Below, piece by piece: positions 1-15,100 of a stretch of 64,000 nt of DNA. This DNA comes from Impatiens glandulifera (taxonomy: Eukaryota > Streptophyta > Magnoliopsida > Ericales > Balsaminaceae). Made by a program: the position numbers and the translations under genes. The notes below the pieces were generated by a model. That model made no database searches, had not been told where the DNA came from, and was given only the letters and a program-made list of their open reading frames with translations. The DNA lies in the NCBI RefSeq assembly GCF_907164915.1, contig NC_061867.1:28806308-28870307 (forward strand), read 5' to 3'. Numbering within the stretch: position 1 is the stretch's first letter; each line of letters begins with the position of its first letter.

Positions 1-904
1 AGCCTTTGGATCGTGGAGCTTTTTACAATCTTATAAACAAGATAAATTTGAAAGATATTCATTTTGAGGGAGGGATACAAGTTTATCATACTTAGCACAT
101 ACTCAAGACAATCAAAGACAAAATACATGTACTTAGCATAAACAATGTAAATTGAAGAAAAAAACCTACACAACTCAGTACAAAATAAAAATGAATTTTT
201 CTTATTTCTTGTCCATTCATTTTATATGTTCATATCTATCCTGGTTCATCACATAACCTTTCTAGAATAGGATGACTTAACCAAACAAAAACAACAAATG
301 ACTAAAATATGAAACTGACATTCTCTCCATTATCCTTTTTTATAATGATCTTGCTACATACTAAATGAAAAAATTATGAGTACTTACCTAGCTTACAAAA
401 AGATTGAAGAGATCCACCAAAATTGGAGGGAGAGTTTTAACTCCAAAAGCCAGCAATCCTCTTGATAGCCCTCCCAAAACCTCCTATCATTTTTTTCTTC
501 TTACCTTCCTTTTTTTAAGCGGCCTTTCTGACACATCTAGGACAGTCATTTGCCTCGAGCAAACTGAGGCTAGTCCTAATTTCGGAGTTTCTAAAGATTT
601 GATGAAAGTTCGTCGGTCCGAAGCCTCCCATCCTTCAGCTTTTTTGTAGCGTCGTATAAAGAGTATTAAACATGCGAATAGTTCATTGGTCGTGTGGGAA
701 AGGCCGAATATCTATTGGACCTTCGTCCTCCACTCTACCTAGAATCGCTAGAGATTCCTTTTGATCTTTTTCGGGTTTTTTTCTCGATCTAGTGGATCGA
801 TCGTCGCTCTCGATCTCTCTTCTCTTCTCCTTTTCTCTTTTATTGCTCCCTCTCTTTGTCCTTTCATCACGTATAAGCGAACTGTTTTGTTACATGGGCC
901 TGAA
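1..904. other. Intergenic, no gene recognised
   Basis: I see no gene here. The short open frames have no recognisable family and contain low-complexity protein. From about 760 to 870 the plus strand is strongly pyrimidine-rich (runs of TCTC and TTCTCC), which produces two overlapping open frames that I read as chance. Confidence 0.5.
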
Positions 905-1830
905 AGGGTTCAGATCACCAGTCCCAAAATTTGTTTTATTCTATTCTAAAACACCAAAACAATGTAATTTTAGTTAACATCAAATTTTTAACTTCGTTTA
1001 CTTTTATTGCTTTATTTCTCTATTCTCATTTCTATCTATCTCTCTATATTTTTTATCTATTAGGCCCGCCGATTAGCAGGGATATATAAGACCAGGATCT
1101 CACATACCGATTCTTCAAAGTCTTTAACAAAATTTCATGAAGTTCAAGATTTTCACGTCAATGGATGCGGAATCCTAAATTATTTTTGGTGAACACGTCT
1201 TCATGAGTTAAGCCTCGGGTAAATCTTATTTTTCAAAAAAAGTTTTAAGGTTTATTTGTTTACAAAATTTAGGGTTTATCATCTTAGAAAAAATTTGATA
1301 GGTTAAAATTAGGAACTCTGAACACTATTGTCCACAAATAAGCTGGTTATTCTAATTTTTTCATTTGTTCGGTGATAACCGACTAGAGTCGTTTCCAATT
1401 TTTTATTGTTACCTTTATTTGGTGAGCCTTGTCATATTTATAACATTTTACATAGCCTGATTGTTCTGCATCTTATATGTTATAATGATTTGAAAAACTT
1501 GTAGTAAATACTTTTTATGATTAGGGTATAATGAAACTTATTGTTGTAAAGAGTTTTCTGTATTAAATTTTAAGTTTAAGTTTTATTTTTCAATTGTTTG
1601 AATAATCATATTTTTGGTTTGTGTTATATAGTATAATGGAGTCCATGTGCTTATGTAGAAAAAGAACAATATTGGTGACTTCATGAAGGATACTAATTCA
1701 AGAAGGAGATTTTGGTCATGTCCTAATTGGCCGCTACGAGTATTAAATATATGTTGATAATTCTTATCTTGTAAGTTCGTAAATCTTTATTTTTGTATGA
1801 ATTATTTGGGCAGGGTTCTCAAGCATGTCG
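905..1830 (+). repeat. Left terminal inverted repeat of the MULE
   Basis: This segment reads as the reverse complement of about 5985-6715. Matching is strongest at 926-1470 and again at 1735-1830, with small indels between. The outermost match is around AAAATTTGTT at 928, pairing with AACAAATTTT near 6681. The innermost recognisable match is the AATTATTTGG block near 1801. Confidence 0.7.
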
Positions 1831-3189
1831 ATTTTTTCAATGGTATGATCCAGAAATTTGTCAAAGAGCTAAAATTATTATACTTGGTTTGTTACGGCAT
1901 GTGAATGAAAAAGATGCCGAAATTAAAAAAGTGAAGGTTGCACTTGAAAAACTTAGATCAAGACAATAGAAATTATGTGTGGTAATTAATGTATTGCTAA
2001 TCATATGGATTATTAATTAGTTTAAAAAATCTTGTTGTAAGTGACTTATTAATATTTTCATATAATGCAAATAATACAATTGACTCAAATTATGGATTTT
2101 ATTTATTTTGAATAAAGGAGAGCTAGCATAACACCCCACAGTCATGACCCCCCGCTTGAAAACGACCACTATATTTCTTTATTGTATTTTTTTATCATCG
2201 TATGTTATTACCCTTATTTAAGATTTTGTTGTATTACAATCCATCAAATCATCTTTTAGGATTTTTTCATTATCTTCCCCATAGCAGTTGCAATGGATGG
2301 ATATACATGTATTTGTCTTTATTGAAAGTCTTTTAGGTTCACCAGATATATTTGTTTATAAAATTAGTTGTTGAAATTGATAGTATTTGACAATTTGTAT
2401 TAAAATTAGTAATAGTGTATGAATGAAATTCATATTGATTTATGAAATTTGTTGAATTTTATAGTTGTTTTGAAGCAGATTTTTTGATTATTTAAGCTCC
2501 AACTTCAATAATATATTTATATTTGAAGCCGAATTTATTTTGAATTTTTTTGAAGCAGATTTATAAGCATATTTTCTTGATTATTTTATGCAGAATTTGT
2601 TTATAAGCAGATTTTTTTGATTATTTGAAGTAGAATTTGTTGAAGTATATTTATTTACTACTAATTTAACATGAATGAATTGTACAAATAGTTCAATGTA
2701 ACAATATTTACCTAAATTATAAATCAGCCAAATTTTTCAAAAATATATCTAAATATACACTAGAAAGCACCTAAATAAAAACATTTTATAAAGATTACAT
2801 ACATTTGACATACAATCACAAAAAGTACTACACTTGACATTATATCACAACAATGTATTCAAAATAGAGAAAAACTTATCTTTTACAAATATTACTACAT
2901 CATTCTCTAATTTGTTCATCGGATATATTATAGCATCTTTCGGCCCCTTGCCTCTAAGAAGAACCAATATTAATTTGTTGTTCCATCTACAACAATTATA
3001 AATGTTCGAAATAATTCAATAATTAATCAATAATATTCTCTAATTTAATGAAAAAACACTTAAATATATGACTAAATACTATTTGTATAACAATAAATAC
3101 CAATTGTGTATTTGACCAAAATATCGACGGTTGTGAACTACAATAACCCAAGTAGCTTGGATTTGAATTCATATAGGCTACTTGTGTAT

Positions 3190-3300
3190 TCTGTGAAATC
3201 AATAAAATATGAGTTCAGTGGTAAGAGTCGGCTTAAGAGACCAAAAGTTTATGGGTTCGATTCAATTTGGAAGCGCTTTGATTTTAAATGGGGGACCATT
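3190..3300 (+). repeat. Possible tRNA-derived SINE head
   Basis: Around 3213-3225 the sequence TTCAGTGGTAAGAG resembles a pol III A box, and GGGTTCGATTC near 3254 resembles a B box, about 40 bases apart as in a tRNA-related SINE. It does not fold as an intact tRNA gene, and I see no poly(A) or T tail. It lies inside the MULE, so it would be a later insertion. Confidence 0.3.
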
Positions 3301-3344
3301 GTTGTGGGGTGTCATGTTAGTTCTTCTTTAATTCCCCAAAAAAT

Positions 3345-3890
3345 ATGGTGCTAATAGAATTTGTGAAGTTTGAGTTCTAAATATACTTAAACTATCAACG
3401 AAATCACCATGTGCATGCGAATGAGTTATTAGCTAAAACAAAAAAAAAATATAGATTTAGAAACTTTTGACATCAATTATAACATTATTGTCACTAAAAT
3501 AAATCTAAACACAATTGTATTTTAGACATAATTGTTCAAAAAATAGTAAGATTCAAGAAGATTTTATATTCAGATTCTCCAATAAAAAAAACTAATTTAT
3601 TTGCAAAAACCCAATATTAAACAAACATGATAAAACATCTTGCCTCAGTGACTAGCTAGATTTTAAAATCAGGATGATTAATTACTGAATAAGTAAGATT
3701 ACGAATATACTTGAGAATGTGGTGCTAACAGAATTTGTGAAGCTTGAATTTCAGACATACTCAAACTATCAACGGTGTCACCAAGTGCATATGGATGTGT
3801 CATCAGCTAAAACAAACAAAAGTAGTTTTAGAAACTTTTAACACCAATTATAATAGTAATGTATAACTAAAACAATTCTAAACACTATTC
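3345..3890. repeat. Pair of ~165-bp direct repeats inside the MULE
   Basis: About 3345-3515 is repeated at about 3720-3885 with moderate divergence. Shared landmarks are GAATTTGTGAAG, AAACTATCAACG, CAGCTAAAACAAA and TTTAGAAACTTTT. They sit just downstream (in the minus sense) of the transposase SWIM motif and may derive from its C-terminal tail. Confidence 0.6.
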
Positions 3891-3929
3891 ATTTGTTGTT
3901 GATATTGTCCATCAAGCACACATGAAATA

Positions 3930-5700
3930 GACCTGGCAAGTGATGGTTGATTGATCTTTTTCAAAAGTTTTCTCTTTTCCTTTTATTCTTTTATCCATCC
4001 TTTCAAAATGTACTCATTGGGAATGTCATGGACATTGGAGATAGTATATATTTTCAAAACATGAGAACACAAGATTCTGCAAACTCAAATTTTCTACAAT
4101 CGCACTCAACTCTTTCACATGATGGATGAAGTGTAACTATATGATGATAACCCTTACCTTGAGGAATAACTTTATATTTCAAAATCCTCAATACAAGTTC
4201 TGACGCTATAATCATGACATTTTAACCACTCGTCTTCAAACCACTTAATAAATACCTCGGGAGTATAAATCTTTCTTGCTTGTTTTAAAATTCCAATAGG
4301 ATTTCATAAACAAGGAACATTGTGATTTGATTTGAAATCAGATTTTAACTCCATATATCGACGATCTTCAAGAAGCCTTTCAAAATGATGAAAAATACTA
4401 AAAACTTATGTTTATAATAGACGTACTTTTTCACAAGGTTGTTCAAACTTTCAACTCGTTGGGTTGTAATCATATATGTAGAAAACATGTTCCGTCCATA
4501 CACTAAAGCCCATTTCTCTCTAATCTAAAATATACGTTTCAACCAATCATTATTTTCTAGTGAATACTTGTTCAACATCATGGACCATGCTTCAAAAAAA
4601 GTCTTTCTCTTCATCGAATTCATATAAATATGTGGCAAAATCCTTAGCAAACTCTCTAAACTCAGAAAAAACACCACTCAAATGTATAGCGACATTCTGA
4701 TAAATATACCAAATACACAATCGATGATGTGTTGTTGGCCATGTAGAAGTTAAGGCCTTTTCCATGGTTGCATCTTGATCTGTAAAAATAGTCTCAATAA
4801 ATATATCGAAGAGCCATTCAATCGTCAACGAACTATCATCATACAATAAAGAAATACCAAAAACTATTGATTGCTTATGGTGATTAATACCTACAAATAA
4901 TGCAAGTTGACGACCTTCATTATTCTTTCTATATGTTGTATCAAAACAAACAACATCTCCAAGATTATAATAATTAGCTCTCATTTTTGCATCAGACCAA
5001 AAAATATTTGTTATCAAAACATCCTCGTCAACTTGAAGAGCGTAATGAAAGCTACTATCATTGATTGTTGTTTTTGCAAATATTCTAATATACCTCATGT
5101 GTCTACAACCATCATACTTCTTTTTTTTTCGAACGCAAGTAATTTTTGTAATCTTCAAGAATAAAACCTACAAATTGTTTCCCTCCCATTTGTCTCGCAA
5201 TGAGATCTTGGGATGCTTTTGGAGGGATTCCGACGTCACTTGTCATTTCAATTTGTATTTTAGTTAAAGAAGATATTTTTTCTATGGCTTCTATGTAGGT
5301 GAGTCTTGTTTGGACTTGAAAGATGATGATTATGCTCTTTTATAAATTGCACCACAATAAATACGCCATTTGTTCAGTTACAGATCTTCATTTTAGCTTC
5401 ACAATCCAATCTTGTTTCAGGCCGACTATTATTCACACAAACCGATCGTTTATCTTTTTACCTCTTACCTTAAGAACTACAACAAAAGACTTTATCCAAT
5501 ATTTTACTCAAATTATCACTATGACTACGAGATTTTCTTATGCCAAAACCTGCTCTCTTAGCATATACCAAATAAAAGTCATACGTTTTTCTTCAGTCTT
5601 AAACTTCATTCCTGGTACAAAGTCTTTTATGATAAATGAATCAATTTATCCAAATTTATATAAAATAGAAAACAATATTATATCATTCATACATTAAAGA
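3930..5700 (-). pseudogene. FAR1/MULE-type transposase, broken
   Basis: This is the remnant of the MULE's own transposase, a family related to the FAR1/FHY3 transcription factors. Read on the minus strand, 5700-5160 holds an N-terminal FAR1-like part with several stops. The longest open frame (5158-4592, 188 residues) carries the MULE core: CFDTTYR (first catalytic Asp region), a VGINHHKQ segment, FTDQD, and HHRLCIWYIYQN. The spacing between the IFIET segment and FTDQD looks shorter than usual for the family, suggesting a small deletion. At about 4112-4065 a SWIM zinc-finger signature (CDCRKFEF followed by Cys) is visible, but a stop follows it. Stops and frame changes occur throughout, so it cannot make an active transposase. 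The family assignment is confident; the exact ends are not. Confidence 0.75.
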
Positions 5701-5984
5701 AAAAAAATCTCATTATTATATTCTAACTTTGGTTGATAACATTAACATCATTTTCTGTACGGTCTTCATTTTCTTTGAAATTTAAACGCCGACAACTCGT
5801 AGATTTACCTTCCATTATATTACTACAATTCTGGAAAAAAAATACTTTATTGTTAAATACTTCATATTCATTTGGAAAAATTAAATGAATGATATTTTGA
5901 ACATGACTTAAATTCATTATTAGCATTCACAAAATTAATAAAGAAAACTCTTTACAATAGTAAATTTCTAGTCCCCACGGCCAC

Positions 5985-6715
5985 ATTTTATAATTAGTAA
6001 GTTTCTAGTCCTGTCCAAATAATTCATACAAAAATAAAGATTTATTAACTTACAAGATAAGAATTATCAATATATATTTAATAAATATACATGTTTATAA
6101 CTTTATCACAAAAATATATTTGCTGCAAATTTTGATGAAAACAATCCGTTTATGTAAAAATGTTATAAATATGACAAGGCTCGCCAAATAAAGGTAACAA
6201 TAAAAAATGGAAACGACTCTGGTCGGTTATCACCAGACAAATGAAAAAAATTGAAATAACCAGCTTCTTTGTAGACAATAGTTTTCAGAGTTTCTAATTT
6301 TAACCTATCAAATTTCGTCTAAAATGATAAACCCTAATTTTTTAAAACATATAAATCTTAACTTTTTCTGAAAATAAGATTTACCTGAGACTTAACTCGT
6401 GAAGACGGGTTCAACCGAAAATATTTTAGGATTTCGCATCCATTGACGTAAAAATCTTAAACTTCTTGAAATTTTGCTAGAGATTTTGAGGATTTGGTAT
6501 GTGGGATTCCTAGTTTTTGCTATCCCTACTAATCAGCGGGCCTGATAGATAAAAAAAAACGATAGAGACAGAAATAGGAATAGAGAAATAAAGCAGTAAA
6601 AAGTAAACGGAATTAAAAATGTGATGTTAACTAAAAGTACTTTATTTTGTTGAGTGTTTAGGTGTTTTGGAACCTAATAGAACAAATTTTGAGATAGGTA
6701 TCATAGCCCTGCTTT
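5985..6715 (-). repeat. Right terminal inverted repeat of the MULE
   Basis: This is the inverted partner of 905-1830. The two arms differ by scattered substitutions and indels throughout, so the element is old rather than a recent insertion. Confidence 0.7.
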
Positions 6716-8582
6716 TAGGATAGAGTGGACCTGTTTGATTTTTGTCATGTCACCGAGAGAGAAAGTCTGGATCATTTGGTTTCATGTGGGACTTGTTTGA
6801 TTTGTTCCTTTGGGTCTATGTATTTGCGCTTGAACCCCATTTGACCACCATTAATTTTTTTTCCTTCATCAGCTTGCAAAACAAAATCCATACAAAAATA
6901 GATAAAATAGATAAAGTCAATTAAATTCCATTTTAATTTGTTAGATTGATTATCTTTTTATTTAATAAACTCAAGTTTTAATTATAAATAGGGTCAAATT
7001 AAATCGAATGATGGACAGTTTATAAAATTGGTAAATCAAACTTAATGGTTCTTTTAAATGGATTATGGTTAAAAAATTTAAAATATAAATCAGGTAATTA
7101 AGCTTGTTGTTTGATTTTGTAAATACTTTGGTTGATAATTGTTTTACAAACAAATTTTAAATATAATTATATTATTTAATATTTATTTTTATAAACAAAT
7201 ACAACCAATCAAACTGAATCTTCTATTATTAAACAAATTATATCTATCATCAAACAAAATTCAATCGGGGATTTCAGATTTTTAAAATCAATTTCAACAA
7301 TTTTATTGTTCTTTTCTTTATACAAGTGAATCAAATTGAACTATTTATCATCCTAACAACACTTTAGTGAGTCTTCATCTAGTAATAACTTAGACTTATT
7401 TTTTTTTATTGTTTGTGGTGCAAGAAAAAAAAATGAGAAGGTAAGAACATAAAACACACTAATGGCTGGCTGGTCTAACGTTTTTATTTTGTTTTTATCC
7501 CAAAACTCATATATCACCTCACATAATTAATCAATCATTTTATCCATATAAATATCAAAATTATTCTCTATTTAAATATTTTATTTTATATTAATGAAAG
7601 TTCACTTTAATATATATATATATATAATATTTATATTACATTTTAAAATTTATATTAATATAAATTAAATTCTAAAATTATTTCATTTTAAATATTTTTA
7701 TTAATTATATTAAATTAAAATTAAAACACAATATCAATTCAACTATAACCTACCGTATTATTTAATATAATATTTAAATTTTAAATAATTCAAACAAATA
7801 AATAAAAAATATTAAAAAATAAATATACCTTGTCTAACTTTAATATTTATAAAAAATTTGAGATAGACCAAAGATTAGGGGTTATTTGATTCTTTCTCCA
7901 AATAATATTTACAATATTATATAAAAAAAATGAAGAATATGAGAGAGAAATTAGGAAAGAAAATGTGGGAGACAATGAAACTATAAAAAAAAAATTAATA
8001 TTTTTTCAACCAATATTGACTTCATATAATTTTCTTCCCAATCTTTTCTCTAAAAAAATTTTGTAATGATTTATTTATATTCATTTTTTAAAAAAGTAAA
8101 ATTTAAAATATACAATGCAAAATTATATATTATAAAAATATTTGGCCAGTGATTTAAATAGTAATAATAATAATAATATATAAAAAAATAATATTATTTA
8201 TATCTATTATCAAATTGTGGCTCATTTAAATTTTACAATTTTCACTTTTTATTATATACCTAATAAATTTATTATTGTGTGACCCTTATACTTTGTGTAA
8301 AAATTGAAAAATTGGTCATATATTTAAATTTATGATTTATTATTATTATATATAAAAAAATTAGAGATAATTGAGAGATAATTAATAAAATAATTAGAAA
8401 AAAATATAATGTATTAAAGAATAGATAAAATGATTAAACAGAGGAATGAGAAAACGTTACTTAATAATTTTTAATCAGTTCGAATTCCAATAAATATTAT
8501 TTGTTTTAAAAAGTTAATTGTAAAATAATTAATTATTAAACTGGAGTTGGTAAAAAACATCCTATCTATGAAGCATAAGTCC
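6716..8582. other. AT-rich intergenic stretch
   Basis: No gene recognised. From about 7560 to 8440 the sequence is extremely AT-rich, with TA runs near 7611-7627 and many ATTA/TAAT stretches. It ends at the eL22 promoter. Confidence 0.6.
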
Positions 8583-8643
8583 AGCCCAGCTAAGGCTTCT
8601 CACCCCAGGCCCAAAATCACCCACACAAAAACCAAAACCCTAA
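8583..8643 (+). promoter_or_regulatory. Ribosomal-protein promoter boxes: two site II motifs and a telo box
   Basis: AGCCCA (8583-8588) and GGCCCA (8608-8613) are reverse complements of the TGGGCY site II motif. AAACCCTAA (8635-8643) is a telo box. Site II plus telo box is a known combination in plant ribosomal protein promoters, where it supports high expression in dividing cells. They lie 170-230 bases upstream of the eL22 start codon. The transcription start was not determined. Confidence 0.7.
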
Positions 8644-8696
8644 CATTTTCCAATTCTCTCGTTTCATCTTCATCTTCATCACAAACTCTTAGATCT

Positions 8697-8791
8697 GTAA
8701 GCTTCAATACTCTGTTTCCATCTCAATCAATCTCTTCCTGCAACTTCTTATTTTCTCTCTCCCTCTATCGCTGTTAACAATCAATTTGCAG
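8697..8791 (+). other. 5' UTR intron of the eL22 gene
   Basis: A GTAAGC donor after AGATCT at 8697 and a TTTGCAG acceptor ending at 8791, with a T-rich stretch between, suggest a 95-bp leader intron. The next exon would begin 19 bases before the ATG. Leader introns are common in plant ribosomal protein genes. The call rests on splice signals only. Confidence 0.55.
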
Positions 8792-8810
8792 GTAAAATAG
8801 ACGATAGAAA

Positions 8811-10780
<1,970 letters not shown>

Positions 10781-11912
10781 AAGATTTAAGCAAAAAAATT
10801 CTGCTGGGTAATGTAATTCCCTTCTGGTTTATGACATTATTTCTATGTTAGCTATATTGTTGTGTTGCATGAATTTATTTATTTTCTCTTGGAATCTTAA
10901 AGTTTTATTCTTTTGGTTGGTTGTCCAAGTTTTGTCAATGTTATTTGCAATTGGGTTTTACTTAAGCTTGTTTGATGTTGGTTATTTCAGGGGTTTTATT
11001 GGTTTTATAAATAAAAAAATCTTGTTTGATAAACAAAAAGCTTCTTTGAGTTTTAATGGGTTGAATTATAATGTATTTTTTATTTAAAAGTTAATTTTAT
11101 AAAAGTATATTAAATATTTTAGAAATTATAGGATGTTTGGATTTAGTATAAAAATCTAAAACTAAATCAAATCAACTGATAAGCTTTAAAGAATGTTATT
11201 ATATAATAATAGTTTTACTTTTATATTTTAGTTTTTGTTTAAATCAATTGGATTTATTTTTTTATTTCTTTGAAAGTTATCTTTTATATAATTAGCATCT
11301 CTTGTCACATCAGACACCTGTCTCAAATGCAGAGACTGTCAAAATGTCAGCCATGATTGCTAGCCTCCATAACGGTCTGACCTAGAGCATGATTGGTTTT
11401 TTTTCTTTTTTAAATAGAGAAGAAAGGTAAAGTTTTATTTACAATTTTTTTTTATTTTTTATTTTAGTTTATGCTTTATGATATATATTTTATGATTAAA
11501 TATTTATTATAGTGATAATGATTTTGAGAAAAAAATTATTATTTTTTATAAAATAATTTAAAAATATTGATATATATAAATAAAATAAAATTAATAATTT
11601 GATTATTGAATTGAATAATTAAAATATTATTAATTTTGTTTGAATTATTAGATTAATATAAATTTTTGTTGTTCATAACCAAATTAATTATTATTTCAAA
11701 GTTACCTTTTCAACCAAAAATAAAGTAAATTAATTAATATTTTTTTTATAATATAATTTTTAAATTAATTAATTAATCAATAAATATTTTTAAATAAAGT
11801 ATTTGTAATATATTATTTTAAAATTTTAATAAATTTATATATATTATTTTGTTTTTTAATAAATATATACATGATTTTATTTTATATTAGTAATATATGT
11901 TTGTTTAATTAC
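10781..11912 (+). other. eL22 3' UTR followed by AT-rich spacer
   Basis: The T-rich region directly after the eL22 stop is the expected 3' UTR. An open frame at 10845-11087 is hydrophobic low-complexity translation of this T-rich DNA, with no family resemblance. From 11090 onward the sequence is AT-rich with nothing recognisable. Confidence 0.5.
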
Positions 11913-11915
11913 TTA

Positions 11916-12176
11916 GGCCTTGTTGGGTTGGGTTATTTAAATAATTCAATCCACTCAAACATCTTTTCACTCTCTTTCTCATCAATCACATCACTCAATT
12001 CATTACTTAAAATACTAAAATACTTTTATTTTAAATTACTATTTATTATTTTATTATTATATATTAATACCATTTAAATAACTTTACCAAAATAATTCTC
12101 ATTTCCTCAAAATCATCACCAATCATTACTCATTTTCTCAAAATCATCACCAATCATCACCAATCCGAACAATGCC
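11916..12176. mobile_element. Tourist-like MITE (PIF/Harbinger type)
   Basis: A 261-bp element with inverted ends GGCCTTGTTGGG and AACAATGCC, flanked on both sides by TTA (11913-11915 and 12177-12179), the expected target-site duplication. Near the right end the sequence TTTCTCAAAATCATCACCAA occurs twice in tandem. There is no coding capacity. The TIR and TTA flanks match the Tourist class. The right TIR has mismatches, so this is an older copy. Confidence 0.7.
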
Positions 12177-12179
12177 TTA

Positions 12180-15100
12180 TAAATTTTATTTAGATGTACA
12201 CCTGATTTATTTAAAAGTTATAAAATATTCTTAATATTTACAAGGACGGTTAATATAGCAGATTTTAGAACTAAATGTATATTAACTACTAAATATTTAA
12301 AATATTTTCAGAACTAAATAAGTCATATTTAGACATAAATTATATTTATAATAAAATAAATATGGTGCATTTCAAATATTTTTTTAAACAAAGATTACAA
12401 CAATACTTTCTCATATTAAGAATCCATAATACAAATATGAAATTATAATTATTTATTAAATTAATATAAAATATAATAATATATATATATATATTATTCT
12501 ATTTTATATTAATTTAATAAATAATTATAATTTCATATTTGTATATATATATATATGTTAATTACAAAATTTTAGAATAATATATTATAAATATTTTATT
12601 TTAAATTATTTATTTATAAATTTAATAGATTAATAAGTTATATTATAAAAAATGTATTAATTTGTTTTAAAAATATAAATTTATTAATTAGAAATATATA
12701 TATATATATATAAATAAATAAATAATTAATGACTAATAAATTATAAATAATTAAATTCTTATTTTTATTTAAAAAATTAGATTTATGTAGTCATTGGATT
12801 TTTATTTTTTTTTAGCAAAATAATCTGATATACCAACTAGTAAATTTATTTGTTTTTTTAACAAATCTTAAGCTTAACTCTCAAAATATCTATTTTGTAA
12901 TTTTTGTTTCTCTAATTTTAATATATTTATTTATTTATTTCAAATAAATTTAATTTTAGTTTAATTATAAAAACAAATATTTGAAAATTAAATTGAAATA
13001 TTATTTAATATATAAAACTTTTAAATATTTTATTTGATGAGATATGAAATTAATTTGATTTTACTATAAATATTTGATTTTTTTTTTATAAAATAAATTT
13101 AATTGGAGTCTAATATATTTGTTTGATATGAACATATAATATTGGGTATGAAATGTATGTTATTTGTCATACCAAAATTTCAATGTATATGTATCGATAT
13201 GATTTTTCTATACGGAAATGTTCAATATGATAAAAAAAATTAAGATATCCCTAATTTTGCTCAAATTTAATTTTTTTTTTTTTGATAAATATGTGATAAT
13301 TTATTAATACCACATTTTTCTTCTTATTTTTTTTGTAATAACTTATAGCTTTGTTTTTTAAGATTTATTTAAATGATTTTTAAATAACTCATCATTTATT
13401 CTCTATTTTTCAATGAGTTAATTTATTATACAATTTATTAAAATATTTTCTATTTCAATTTTTTAAATTAATTATTATTGAATATAAATATTTATTTTTT
13501 CATAATTTATATATAACAAAATTATTTACTTAATTCATTTAATTAACCTATATCCCTAATAATGTAATATTTTAATTCAAACTATAATAGGTGAATAAAC
13601 TTTTTAATCAAATAAGCACAAATATTATTTTTTACCTTCATAGAATATAAGGTAAATCAATAATGATAAATTTCAAACATTTACCATGGAGCCAAAAAAG
13701 AAACTTTGCATAATTGAAATATTTTTAATTAAAAATATTATAAAATAAATAGTAATTTGTTATTATAGATAATAATTAGAATTTTGTGAAACTATAATTT
13801 GAATTGGTTGATTGAAGATAAGATAAGATAAATGATAAATATATCCCAAGTTTTATATGTAAGAAAATATTCAAAGATGTCATTTCTTTATTCTATTACT
13901 TTTGTTATTGACAACTTTATTAAATGTGTCCATTTGATAAATTGAAATTCCATTTTATTAAGTTGGTCCATATTACTTTATTTTTAATAATATTTTTACT
14001 AAATAAATATGATATTGATAGACAATAATTAAAAAAAAATATGTCTAATTGAATATAAATAATTGAATTATTAACAAACATCACGGTTAAAAAAAATATG
14101 TATTTATTTATGTTTTTATATTTAAAACAAAAAGTGTTATAATAATGAAAGGTTAATATTTAACAAAATAAATTTTATCAACTATACTTAAAAATAAATT
14201 TACATATTTTAAATTTGGTTTATAATTGTAAAATATTTTAGTCTATAATAACATGAATATATTTGAGTACCAAAATTTGGATGAGTTATTATTTAAAAAG
14301 ACATTATATTCTACTATAATATTTATGTTCCAATGAGAATGAAAATATTGATTTGAATGATCCTCCTTAGTCTATATATTTGGAAAAAAAAACAAAGTTA
14401 AGAAGAAAATGTGCCAAATGTGCTTAAATGACACTAAAATTTCTATGATTTATAAGTAAATTATATAGTGTAATATATCTAAATTATAAGATGACAATAA
14501 GAGTGATGTAGAGTAAATTAAAGGAGTAGATTAGATTAGATTAGAGTAGAATAAAGTAGAATGACGTAGACTAAATGAGCAAACCAACTATACAAATAAA
14601 TTTTCGACCATATTATAATTGTCATCTTATAAAATATATCAAAAGTAATTATATGATAGAAGAGTATAAATTATTTTATATGTTTTTATAAATGATAAAT
14701 GCTCCATCTCGGAAAGTGTCAATAAAATTTCTGTTAAAAGATGGTAACGAAGGATTAAACCACCAAGTTTGTTGTAATAAGTTTTTTTTAAGAGTTAGGA
14801 CAATAGTGAAAGTAAGAAGATGTTGTTACTTGTGGTTGTTGTATTCATACTTGTATGATTCCTCCATTTCCCCCTTTTCTGCAATCCAAGCAGCCTTAAT
14901 TTCTTTCATATATTTCTTCTTGTCCATTTGTAACTTTATGTCTATTTTTTCCTTTTCTTTCTATATTGACTTGTAAAAAGATCCTCACTCCATCTTTGTG
15001 GTCGGACCCTCATTTTACATTTTATTTAACCTTGAAATATTATATCCCATGGGGAAGAAGATCTAGCTAAATCCTTACTACATTATGTGCTATTGTGATT

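Larger units (their letters stand above)
905..6715 (-). mobile_element. Decayed Mutator-like DNA transposon (MULE) with long terminal inverted repeats
   Basis: The two ends are inverted copies of each other over 0.7-0.9 kb, and the interior holds a broken FAR1/MULE transposase on the minus strand. Long inverted ends plus this transposase family indicate a TIR-MULE of about 5.8 kb. Landmarks repeated in inverse at the two ends include the segment around GGCCCGC at 1063 and 6537, the GGTAAATC/GATTTACC stretch near 1217 and 6380, and the AATTATTTGG block near 1801 and 6020. I could not find a convincing 9-bp target-site duplication, so the outer ends are uncertain by 10-20 bases. The interior also holds a possible SINE and a pair of direct repeats. 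The element is clearly inactive because the transposase has several stops. Confidence 0.65.

Noticed and set aside
8547..8777. 76-residue open frame over the eL22 promoter and leader
   Set aside because: It covers the telo box, leader and leader intron of eL22; its Ser/Thr/Pro-rich translation comes from promoter and UTR sequence.
14692..14976. 94-residue open frame in a slightly less AT-rich stretch
   Set aside because: No family resemblance, hydrophobic low-complexity C-terminus, and no promoter, splice or 3' signals that I can support.
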